NCBI GenBank assembly: GCA_006386115.1
Contig: VFIW01000095.1
Span: forward strand, 41,001 to 105,000
Length of the DNA: 64,000 nucleotides
From: Globisporangium splendens
Lineage: Eukaryota; Oomycota; Peronosporomycetes; Pythiales; Pythiaceae
Reading direction: 5' to 3'
Shown here: positions 8,859-18,100 of the stretch, in pieces
Layout: each line of letters opens with the position of its first letter
How positions within the stretch are numbered: position 1 is the stretch's first letter
Notes under the pieces: model-generated
What the model was told of the DNA's origin: nothing
Seen by the model: the letters and a program-made list of their open reading frames with translations, nothing else
Databases searched by the model: none
Made by a program: the position numbers and the translations under genes

Positions 8859-11800
8859 ATGAACGAACCAACGAATGCCCAGTTGTTGCAGAGTATGCTG
8901 GCAGTGCTAAACCAGCAAGCAGAGATGATCAAAGAATTCCAGCAAGTAAAACGGGAGTCAGAGATAAAATTAGAGGGATGTAAATTACCGGTGTATAGTG
9001 GAGCATTACAAGAATCGTTCCAATTGTATAAAGAGCAAGTCGGAGACTATTTAAAGGCGAGGAACATTGACAGACAGGATGCTAGCCTACAGCCACGCCT
9101 TTTGGCGATGTTGGGAGGAACCCTGCGGCAGGGAGCTGCCCAGTGGTTCATTGTGAAGAAGACAGAGATTGAGACGGTTGACCAATTCTTCCTGGAACTA
9201 GGAAACGAATTTGTTCCCGCTGATCTACAAGAGCGCTTGCGCGACCAGTTGGGTGAGCTTTCCCAGGGTCAGTGTCGTGACCTCGACGACTACGTCAGTC
9301 GTTTTAGGCATGTTATCACACAAGTACAAGAGATGAGTGAGCTCGACAAGATCATGCATTTTGTGCGAGGATTAGCTCCAGCGATCCGAACAGAGGTGCG
9401 CTATCGCCGATGTTCTACATTGTCAGAAGCCATCACTCTAGCGTTGGACTATGACCGTTCGCATCGTCGCTCTGCGGATGGAGGTCGGTCCCACTCAGAA
9501 CCTAGGTACAGGCGTTTCGACAATCGCCAATACCGACTGAATGGTGCAAGTCCGATGGAAGTGGACAATGTCCGAGTCTTGGGTCGTGAAGAGTGTTTGC
9601 GTCAGCGCCTTTGCTTCAATTGCAATCGACCTGGACATCGAGCGTCAGAGTGTCGTGCGCCGCGCCAGCAGAGACAAGTGAGAGCACGCCGATGCAACTC
9701 AAGATATCAGCGTCCGACACAGCGAGCTCGTCGATCAAGTCCGATGGTTGAGCACAACCTGGCGACAGTGGATGAAGTGGATTATCCCATTGTGTTTGAC
9801 AATGCGGAGCTAAACGCAGTGGAAATTACACGTAAAAGCAACTTGTTTGTTGTGGACGGTCGCGTAGATGGTAATGATGTGCGCATTTTAATTGACAGCG
9901 GCGCCTCGACCAACCTGATCCAGCGTGGGTTGGTGAAGAAAGTGCTGAATACAGCAGTGATCGAAGCGCAAGGATTCGACGGCAGACGAACCAAGAAGCA
10001 AGTAAATGAGGTAGAAGCATCGTGCCAAGTACAAGACAAGAAGTTTGAGGCAATGCAGTTCACGGAGTGGGATCTACCCAACAGCCACGATGTCATCTTC
10101 GGTCAGCCATGGTTCGTCGAGCACAACCCGATCATTGATTGGAGAATGCAGACGATTCAATTGCCAAAAGACACATCGGTGTGTGAGCGCAGTGGCAGTG
10201 AAATCTGCTCTAAGCTCAAGAATGCAGAGTATGAAGAGTTGTTCGTCGTGAAGGTGTCTGCAGTTGACAATACTTCGCCTGCTGTCCCGCCAGAGTTGAA
10301 ACCTGTCATCGATCGGTTCGCGGACTGCTTCCCAGAGAAATTGCCGGATGGCTTACCGCCAGAGCGTGCTGTGAACTTTGAGCTCCAGCCTAAGCCGGAT
10401 GCAGTGCCAAGTTCGCGTCCGCCGTTTCGTCTGTCCAAGACAGAGCAAGACGCGTTGGAAGAGTTCGTTCGAGACAACGTGAAGAAGGGATGGATTGAGG
10501 TATCGAACTCCCCATGGATCTCCAATATCTTCGGTGTTCCGAAAAAGGATCCTGCGACAGGTATGCCTGTAAAGCGCGCTGAATGGCTGCGCAGTGGTAA
10601 TTCAAAGTTGCCGATTCGATGGGTCATCGACTATCGGTATGTCAACAGCCAGACGAAGATCCCCAAGATTCCTCTACCACATATTGAAGAACTCTTTGAT
10701 CAGATGCTCGGTGCGACGGTATTCACGGTGACCGACCTCGCGCAAGGTTACCATCAGATGCGTGTAAATCCTGACAGTCGTCATTACACGGCTTTTAGGT
10801 CGCAAAAGGAGACGTACCAATGGTGTGTCGCTCCGATGGGATTAGCGGGTATGCCAGGAGTTTGGTCTCGCCTTATGCGAGTACTCTTTGGTAAATTCAA
10901 GTTTGTTGTCGTGTATCTCGATGATATCTGTATCTTCTCCCGCTCGATGAAAGACCACGCGCAACATCTGGCGATGGTCTGTGAAGTCCTCCGTCATGAG
11001 AAATTGTACGCTCGCTTGTCCAAGTGCGAGTTTGGCAAGTCCAGTGTCCAGTTCCTGGGTCATACAGTCACGGCTGAAGGGATCCAAGTCGACGCAAACA
11101 AGACAACCGCGATCGAGAAGTATCCGACTCCGACGACGCAAAAGACGTTGTTGAGTTTTCTGGGTCTTGCCGGATACTATCGTCGGTTTATTTGCGACTT
11201 TGCGCGGATTGCGTTGCCATTTCATCGGCTGATTAAGAAGGATGCAAAGTGGACTTGGTCATCCGAACACGATCACGCCTTTCGTGCATTGAAGTTGGCA
11301 CTGCAACAGGCTCCGACGTTGCGTTTACCTGACTTTGACTGTCGGTTCACGGTAACAACGGATGCCTCGGGTTACTGCATGGGTGGTGTCTTGTCTCAAA
11401 AGATCGACGGGTTTGACGCTCCCATTGCGTTCTATTCGAAGAAGTTCGGGCACTATGAGGAAAAATGGCCTGCTCATGAGAAGGAGCTGCTTGCAATCAA
11501 GATTGCGTTGTCCAAGTGGCGACACTACCTTCATGGTCGTCAGTTCGACGTGTTTACGGACAATTCGGCTTGTCGGTGGATGCTACATCATCCGAAGGTG
11601 ACTCCCAAGCTTGCGCGGATGCTGACGTTCTTCTCCCAGTTTGATTTTGTCCTGCACCACGTGAAAGGCAGTACCAATGTGGTTGCTGATGCCTTGTCTC
11701 GACCAGGACTGGAAGAAGACAAGCCATCTGGTGAATCCATCATGGTCTCGACTCCCGAAGTGCACGCTTGCGATGATGCGTGTCATATTCGGTCGCAGTC

Positions 11801-12914
11801 TATTTCTCGTCTTGTGGTATCTGCGGCGTTTCTACGCCACTTGCCTGATTCAGATTGCTCCGTCTTCCTCTCCGCTGTGGACTTTCGGGGGGAGAGACAC
11901 GCCGTGGCAGTACGGCAAGAGCAAGTCCACACCGTCGACACACAGTGGGCAAGTGTTCACTTGTCCGAAGCGACGAAGAAATCCTTTCACGCTGGCTATG
12001 CGCGCGACCCAAGTTTTTCCAAGGTGTGGCAGAGTCGCGAAGGGAACGATAAGTACGAGAAGCGCAAAGGTCTTCTGTTTTGGCGAACGAAGCACCCGGT
12101 ATTGCGATTGTGTGTCCCAAACTCGGACAAGTTGATCACTGGTGTTATCCAAGAGTTTGGCGTCGAAGACGGAACCATCCAACAAGTAGATGTCGCTGAG
12201 TTTGCCAAAAACTTTGCGGAGAAGCGCCAACAAGTCATCAAGCTTGCCCAAGAGAATCTCAAGCAAGCTCAAGAGCGCCAGAAGAAGTACTACGACAGGA
12301 AGCGTCGCGAGGTAGAATTTGAAGCTGGCGATCTCGTTATGTTGGATACGAAGAATCTACCTTTGAAGACAGTCGCTCGAAGCACTTCACTCCAAAAGGC
12401 AAAGTTGGCAGCGAAGAAGGTTGGACCGTTCAAGATCGAAACCATGGTGAACAAGAATGTGGCCCGTTTGATATTGCCTCCAAACATGAAGCGTTTGCAT
12501 CCAGCTTTCAATGTGGAGTTGCTTAGCCACTACGTTGAGAATCCAACCAAGTTTTACACAAGACCAATACCTAAAGCAGCCCCCGTCATCCTCGACGACA
12601 AGACTGGAGAAGCTCTGCACGTAGTGGAAGCCTTACTTCGCCGAAAAACCCGCAACCGCCAGATGATGTGGTTGGTCAAGTGGCTCGGGTATCCTGCGCA
12701 CGAGAGTACTTGGGAATACGAGAAGAACATCCGACATGTTTCGCATTGGCATCGAATCCTTCAAGAGTTCGAAGACTCCCAACGCGAAGTCAAGTCTGGG
12801 GGATGTCACGTGTGCCTGACCTCGCACGCCAGGCACGCGCGTAGGATCGGCATGTGCCTGACCGCGCACGTGCCTTGCGTGCGGAGCGTCAAGGTACGTG
12901 TAACGTGCGTCTGA
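8859..12914 (+). CDS. gag-pol polyprotein of element C (1,351 aa, no integrase core)
   Basis: A single frame runs from the ATG at 8859 to a stop inside the right LTR. It has gag, a CCHC knuckle (about 9610), protease (LIDSGAST, about 9889), reverse transcriptase (YLDDI, about 10912) and RNase H. The frame then jumps from the sequence just before the integrase zinc domain directly to the integrase C-terminal region and chromodomain. In element B the two sides are separated by 684 bp bounded by CAAGAGTT at 6137-6144 and 6821-6828; one copy remains here near 12150. The loss is exactly 228 codons, so the frame stays open. The product could still assemble particles and copy RNA but not integrate. 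Confidence 0.9.
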   Translation: MNEPTNAQLLQSMLAVLNQQAEMIKEFQQVKRESEIKLEGCKLPVYSGALQESFQLYKEQVGDYLKARNIDRQDASLQPRLLAMLGGTLRQGAAQWFIVKKTEIETVDQFFLELGNEFVPADLQERLRDQLGELSQGQCRDLDDYVSRFRHVITQVQEMSELDKIMHFVRGLAPAIRTEVRYRRCSTLSEAITLALDYDRSHRRSADGGRSHSEPRYRRFDNRQYRLNGASPMEVDNVRVLGREECLRQRLCFNCNRPGHRASECRAPRQQRQVRARRCNSRYQRPTQRARRSSPMVEHNLATVDEVDYPIVFDNAELNAVEITRKSNLFVVDGRVDGNDVRILIDSGASTNLIQRGLVKKVLNTAVIEAQGFDGRRTKKQVNEVEASCQVQDKKFEAMQFTEWDLPNSHDVIFGQPWFVEHNPIIDWRMQTIQLPKDTSVCERSGSEICSKLKNAEYEELFVVKVSAVDNTSPAVPPELKPVIDRFADCFPEKLPDGLPPERAVNFELQPKPDAVPSSRPPFRLSKTEQDALEEFVRDNVKKGWIEVSNSPWISNIFGVPKKDPATGMPVKRAEWLRSGNSKLPIRWVIDYRYVNSQTKIPKIPLPHIEELFDQMLGATVFTVTDLAQGYHQMRVNPDSRHYTAFRSQKETYQWCVAPMGLAGMPGVWSRLMRVLFGKFKFVVVYLDDICIFSRSMKDHAQHLAMVCEVLRHEKLYARLSKCEFGKSSVQFLGHTVTAEGIQVDANKTTAIEKYPTPTTQKTLLSFLGLAGYYRRFICDFARIALPFHRLIKKDAKWTWSSEHDHAFRALKLALQQAPTLRLPDFDCRFTVTTDASGYCMGGVLSQKIDGFDAPIAFYSKKFGHYEEKWPAHEKELLAIKIALSKWRHYLHGRQFDVFTDNSACRWMLHHPKVTPKLARMLTFFSQFDFVLHHVKGSTNVVADALSRPGLEEDKPSGESIMVSTPEVHACDDACHIRSQSISRLVVSAAFLRHLPDSDCSVFLSAVDFRGERHAVAVRQEQVHTVDTQWASVHLSEATKKSFHAGYARDPSFSKVWQSREGNDKYEKRKGLLFWRTKHPVLRLCVPNSDKLITGVIQEFGVEDGTIQQVDVAEFAKNFAEKRQQVIKLAQENLKQAQERQKKYYDRKRREVEFEAGDLVMLDTKNLPLKTVARSTSLQKAKLAAKKVGPFKIETMVNKNVARLILPPNMKRLHPAFNVELLSHYVENPTKFYTRPIPKAAPVILDDKTGEALHVVEALLRRKTRNRQMMWLVKWLGYPAHESTWEYEKNIRHVSHWHRILQEFEDSQREVKSGGCHVCLTSHARHARRIGMCLTAHVPCVRSVKVRVTCV

Positions 12915-13242
12915 CCTCGAGTCCGAGGTCAGGCTCTCCTTTTCATGTAGGTCAAAAGTATACAGTTAGAGGTAACTAGTCAGATAAAAATACAGTTGCA
13001 GGTCGAACACCTGGATAGGAAGAAAAGTCGAATCAGTTGAAGAAAAGGATAGGCATGCATGCAAGGAGGCTCAGATGTAGTGCGAGCGAACTAAGTCCTC
13101 CATTCAATTCACTTTCCAATTTGCCATCAAGTTGCCACCTCCTCCTCCGATCCACTCCACCGTTCTCCGACTTTCGACCAATCAAGTTCCGACTTTCCGA
13201 CTTTCGACCAATCAGCGTTCAGAAGACCTCCGACTCGTTACA
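12804..13242 (+). repeat. Right LTR of element C (439 bp)
   Basis: It begins TGTCACG and ends GTTACA. It differs from the shared middle LTR in a block at about 12905-12995 but matches it closely in the last 150 bp. The five bases after it (GAGAG) do not repeat the bases before element B, so no target-site duplication flanks the array. Confidence 0.9.
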
Positions 13243-13887
13243 GAGAGCATCGCTGGGTGGTTGAGTCGATTGTTGATCATGAAGATCGACCGACTCATCG
13301 TCGAGGAAAGAAGCAGTTGAACCATCAGCGCTTCTACAGAGTTCGGTGGCGTGGATATCCACCGAGCTCGGACACGTGGGAGCCTCGTCAGACATTGGAG
13401 TCTGATGTTCCCGACGTGATCCGCAGCTATGAGAACTGCTTGTAGCGTCGCCAGGGGCGACACTACGACGACCAGAGCTAGGATTCGCTCTGTCGTCAGC
13501 GGGAGTTCTTCTTTGGGCACGAGCATTGCCACGACGAAGAAGACGCTCCATTTTGTTCTCATTCTCAAGACGAACAAATGTTCGCCATGAGTCTCTCTGG
13601 GCTGCGATGTGTTGGTTCGGATCATCGCGATCGTTGATCCGACGCCAACTGAAGAACCGCTCCTTGTAGAACTCGAGCTCCCCCTTCTTCTTCAGAATGG
13701 GAGAGATGTCGAAGAGTTCTGGAGCTGCCTGCTGTCGCTTGGACGACGGACGTTCTTCTCGGTTCACTTGGTCACTTGGTCGCTTCATTGCCAATTGCAA
13801 AGTGAACTGCTCCGAAAGGTCTGCAAAAGTACGCAAGGTACTTGTGACTTTAAGGAGGGGATGATGTAATGGGCCATAACCAGCCAT
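13219..13887 (-). CDS. Antisense ORF over element D 3' region, 222 aa, doubtful
   Basis: An ATG at 13887 opens a 222-aa frame on the minus strand, across the untranslated 3' part and chromodomain of element D, ending inside the right LTR of C. The stretch 13446-13790 has a protein-like composition (ELEFYKERFFSWRRIND, then a Glu/Arg-rich helix-like segment). The last third is merely the antisense of the chromodomain. I do not recognise it. It may be chance, or an antisense gene of the element. Confidence 0.25.
   Translation of the reverse strand: MAGYGPLHHPLLKVTSTLRTFADLSEQFTLQLAMKRPSDQVNREERPSSKRQQAAPELFDISPILKKKGELEFYKERFFSWRRINDRDDPNQHIAAQRDSWRTFVRLENENKMERLLRRGNARAQRRTPADDRANPSSGRRSVAPGDATSSSHSCGSRREHQTPMSDEAPTCPSSVDIHATELCRSADGSTASFLDDESVDLHDQQSTQPPSDALCNESEVF
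13243..13445 (+). pseudogene. Chromodomain tail of element D polyprotein
   Basis: In the frame ending at the TAG at 13443-13445, the sequence from the LTR border reads as a chromodomain: EHRWVVESIVDH, then FYRVRWRGYPPSSDTWEP. This is the aromatic-cage pattern seen at the C end of chromovirus integrases. The upstream polyprotein is missing, removed or displaced by the B-C array. It is coding remnant only. Confidence 0.75.
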
Positions 13888-14092
13888 TACATGAAGGTGG
13901 ATCTGTCCCCAGATCTAGTGTGGCACACACCACCTTCAGCGTGCATTGTGGAGACACAAGTAACAAAGGGATTACGGTAATACAGTCCCCACATGCACGT
14001 GTGACGTCAATCAACAATATCACGAGTGTTCTCTGTACTAATCAGTGCAGAATGTTGTTCTCATGTACTAATCAGTACTGAGCGATGACATC
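13862..14092 (+). repeat. Partial LTR of element D
   Basis: It starts right after the purine tract with TGATGTAATGGGCC. LINE sequence begins at about 14093, so the LTR end is missing. It contains a repeated TACTAATCAGT motif (about 14037-14080). Confidence 0.5.
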
Positions 14093-15058
14093 CACGCTCA
14101 TACAGACCATTTGGTGTGCGCATCTGCGACGCATGGATTCGGATCCAATCAAATCGACTGCTGAGATGGCGATCATGATGGCCAGATTAGAGGCAGGAAT
14201 GCGAAACCTCACACGACTCGCTGAAGCGCAAGCTGGAGACTCTGACGGTCACACGGTTGCAGCAGTTCTCAAGGCATATGTCGACTGCTTTCTCAGCCAA
14301 ACCGACACCATCCCCTTGACTCCAAATGATACTCGCGGCGTTTACCTGTTGTTTTTTCGATGGTGGATCACGCGGCAATCCAGGACCAGGAGGGACTGGA
14401 TCCATTATCGTGCGTGTCCATAAGACTCGCACACAGCCAGTTTAATTTGGGCCGCGAGCATGGCGTATAGCAGGAAGGACACGACCAACAACTTTGCCGA
14501 GTACTGGGGTCTCATACACGGACTCCGAGAAGCCCAACGCAGTCACTTCGAACCGTTGTACGTGATTGGAGACAGTGCACTGATTACCTCCCAACAGAGA
14601 ATGCATCGGTCCCCTCGACAGCACCGATTGGCACGTTTATACCAGACAAGTCGACGACTCGCGGATTGCATCGACATCCGAGGATGGTACCATCACTACC
14701 GTGCCTTCAACAAGATGGCGGACTCAGCCGCCAACCTAGCCATGGACACCAGAACCTCAACGCAGGTCCACTTCCCAACTCATCGAGCTGCTTTCAACAA
14801 TCTCACCCAGGATCTTGACAACGACGTCATGCATTGGCTTATGCGAAGTTCGGAAGACCCAAGGTCATTGGACAACACAAGGCAGGCTCACATAGGACCA
14901 AGAGAACATGCCATCCTGGTCAAAGATTATTTAGCATTCAGAAGTGATCTATTGCAATCCGCGCTGTAGACACATTTACACTCCTAGATGAAATTCGTAA
15001 TGAAGATTAGTTAGGAGAATGGATATTGTAGGTCACGACGATGAACCTAAATATACCT
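14093..15058 (+). mobile_element. LINE copy 1: 5'-truncated, plus strand
   Basis: It holds only the 3' end of the LINE described at 15098-22000, from the zinc-binding/RNase H part to the 3' untranslated end (CCTAAATATACCTCA). The RNase H frame is broken twice relative to the two other copies: one extra T in the T-run at about 14352 and one G missing near 14424. The remaining frame (14460-14969) ends at the same stop as the other copies. Confidence 0.85.
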
Positions 15059-15097
15059 CACCTTATAAGATAAAGCCAGGACACCTTTTTATTGGTG
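15059..15097. other. Loop between inverted LINE 3' ends
   Basis: This is about 39 bp of A/T-rich sequence between the facing 3' ends of LINE copies 1 and 2. The flanking arms (14093-15058 and 15098-16060) form an imperfect inverted repeat of nearly 1 kb. Confidence 0.6.
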
Positions 15098-15185
15098 AGG
15101 TTATTTAGGTTCATCTTCGTGACCTACAATATCCATTCTCCTACCTAATCTTCATTACGAATTTCATCTAGGAGTGTAAATGTGT

Positions 15186-18100
15186 CTACAGCGCGGATTG
15201 CACTAGATCACTTCTAATGCTAAATAATCTTTGACCAGGATGGCATGTTCTCTTGGTCCTATGTGAGGCTGCCTTGTGTTGTCCAATGACCTTGGGTCTT
15301 CCGAACTTCGCATAAGCCAATGCATGACGTCGTTGTCAAGATCCTGGGTGAGATTGTTGAAAGCAGCTCGATGAGTTGGGAAGTGAACCTGCGTTGAGGT
15401 TCTGGTGTCCATGGCTAGGTTGGCGGCTGAGTCCGCCATCTTGTTGAAGGCACGGTAGTGATGGTACCATCCTCGGATGTCGATGCAATCCGCGAGTCGT
15501 CGACTTGTCTGGTATAAACGTGCAATCGGTGCTGTCGAGGGGACCGATGCATTCGCTGTTGGGAGATAATGAGTGCACTGTCTCCAATCACGTACAACGG
15601 TTCGAAGTGACTGCGTTGGGCTTCTCGGAGTCCATGTATGAGACCCCAGTACTCGGCAAAGTTGTTGGTCGTGTCCTTCCTGCTATACGCCATGCTCGCG
15701 GCCCAAATTAAACTGGCTGTGTGCGAGTCCTTATGGACACGCACGATAATGGATCCAGTCCCTCCTGGTCCTGGATTGCCGCGTGATCCACCATCGAAAA
15801 ACAACAGGTAAACGCCGCGAGTATCACTTGGAGTCAAGGGGATGGCGTCGGTTTGGCTGAGAAAGCAGTCGACATATGCCTTGAGAACTGCTGCAACCGT
15901 GTGACCGTCCGAGTCTCCAGCTTGCGCTTCAGCGAGTCGTGTGAGGTTTCGCATTCCTGCCTCTAATCTGGTCATCATGACCGCCATCTCAGCAGTCGAT
16001 TTGATTGGATCCGAATCCATGCGTCGCAGATGCGCACACCAAATGGCATGTATGAGCGACGCACTCACATATCGCCGCAGCATGTGTGCGACGGAATAGA
16101 GATGATCTTGGAGATGTTCATTGGAGAACTTGTGTCCGATAATGTGTCTCTTGATCGTGGTCCATGCATGCCTTGGAGTATCTGGTAGATCCAGACTGAA
16201 GATCCAGATTGCGGGGTCGTGACCAGGAGTGATTCCGATCTTCGCCCATAGCGCATAAAAGTAGTTCCACACCAGTTTGGCTTTCGGACACTCCCAGAGT
16301 AGATGTTGAACAGAAGATTGGACAACTTGGGAGCATTCGGGATTCGAGCAGGATAGATCAGCTTTCTCATAGTTCCACATGGAGAGTCGGTTGGCTTTCA
16401 GCCGGAGAAGAGTCTGGCTGTATAAACTGTAATCCCTGGGATGTTGTGTAATTCGCTCCACTGGATTAATTGCAGTCCTGGCCACAGAGATCCTGCTGTA
16501 TGGACAGCTTTGTTGACTGCTGCATCTCGAGTATCTTTGCCAATTTGTGTCCTCGTTGCTGCAACTTGTTGCCGATAGAAAGATCTGGCCGTATTGTATC
16601 GTCCGTTGCCACCCCATAGTTGCACGATTCTTGTGAAACGTGGATGTGCATGGAACGACACCTTCTGCCCGTTCAAGTCTCTTGTTGCCATGATGTCACA
16701 GTCCGTTGCGGAGTGAACTGTATGCGTAGCTTTGACTAGGGTCGTGTCGACGTGGGTCAGAGTTGCTTCACTGGTGTGCAGATGCCATTCGTGGTTATAG
16801 TGACGTTGCCCGTTGTACAGCCGAAGCACATTTGTTTGCTGTGGTCGATACAGGAGCTGTGGGAAGTTGGATACCAACGTAGCACATAACCGCTCGAGCG
16901 CTCGAATAGACGGCCGGGAGAATCCGGAGATTCCACATGTTGGGATGAAGTTAAGCACTCCTGGTCTTATCCACTCCCATCGAAGTATGTCACCCAGTTG
17001 TGCTGTTCCAACTGATAATGATGTGTGAGCAAGCTTGTAAGGGGAGCCGTTGGAATCAAGAAGCCACCCATCTGCAGTCGAGGTCATGTATGGCAGCCAT
17101 TCTGCACAGAATGTCCCACGTAGCTTTCGTCCTTCAGCGATGATACCTGGAAGCCTGTCAGACATTTTAGAGCTGAGGTCGATCTGGAACACATCGCCGT
17201 CCCATTGAGTCTGCACAATTGTCGACTTGAAGTGCTCGTAACACCAACGTACATTATCACGTTCTCTGGGCTCATAGGGTCGAGAATGGAGCGACGCACA
17301 TAATGCTGCGCCAGTTGTCCACATGTTATCACGAAGCTGGAGTGGCCGCCTTGGAATGTTCCTGGCTCCTATTTGGATGCCAAGGCACCTCGCCGTCTCT
17401 CCATGCTTCAGGATTGGAGTGCCTCATCTTTTTTCCTGGACTACTGCTGTGTTGAGACAGATATAGCTGCTTTTCGTTGGTTGCACGTGCAGACCTGGTT
17501 GCTGGCCGAACTCGGACAGCAGCTGTTTCCCTTGTTTCAAAAAGACGGCGGAGTCGTCGACGAAGGTCGAAATGAGATGGGGTTCTGCTCCGGATCTGGT
17601 CACACGAATTCCTTCCAGATGGGGGTCTTGTTATACAGCCAGTGCGAGAATCTCCGCGGCAACAATAAACAGGAGAGGGACCAGGGGGCAACCTTGACGA
17701 ATGCCTGACTTGACCTCCCATTCTCTCGACAGTTCACCGTTCACCAGGTACTGCGCCGTAGTGTCCGAGTGCATTCGACGTACTAAATCCACAAATTGCC
17801 GCCCAAAGCCGAACTTGCTCAGCACAAGGTGCAGAAAGTCTCTGTCCAATGTGTCGTAAGCCTTCATGAAGTCAAGCATCGCAATTCCCGGAGCGCCATC
17901 CAATCCTTCAGCGTTGTTGTGGTACGCCTTACCCAATGCGGCTTGCATGATGAGGATCGCGTTCTCCATCAGTCGGTCGCCTACGAAGCCTTGTTGTGCT
18001 TCCCCAATGATCTACAGAAGGATGTCTTGCAGCCTTGTTGCTAGGACTTTTGCAAACAACTTGTAGGTGGTCGTAAGCGGAGTGATTGGTCTATAATCGA

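Larger units (their letters stand above)
7476..13242 (+). mobile_element. Element C: integrase-deleted Ty3/gypsy element
   Basis: It reads LTR, ORF0, one long gag-pol frame, purine tract, LTR. It is very similar to B through gag, protease, reverse transcriptase and RNase H, but lacks the integrase zinc domain and catalytic core. Without integrase it should depend on another element to integrate. Confidence 0.9.
13243..14092 (+). mobile_element. Element D: 3' end of an older chromodomain LTR element
   Basis: A chromodomain fragment, a 3' untranslated stretch, a purine tract (TAAGGAGGGGA, about 13851-13861) and a partial LTR follow in the expected order. The sequence is unrelated to elements A-C at the nucleotide level. 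The B-C array interrupts its polyprotein just before the chromodomain, so D is the older insertion. Confidence 0.7.
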
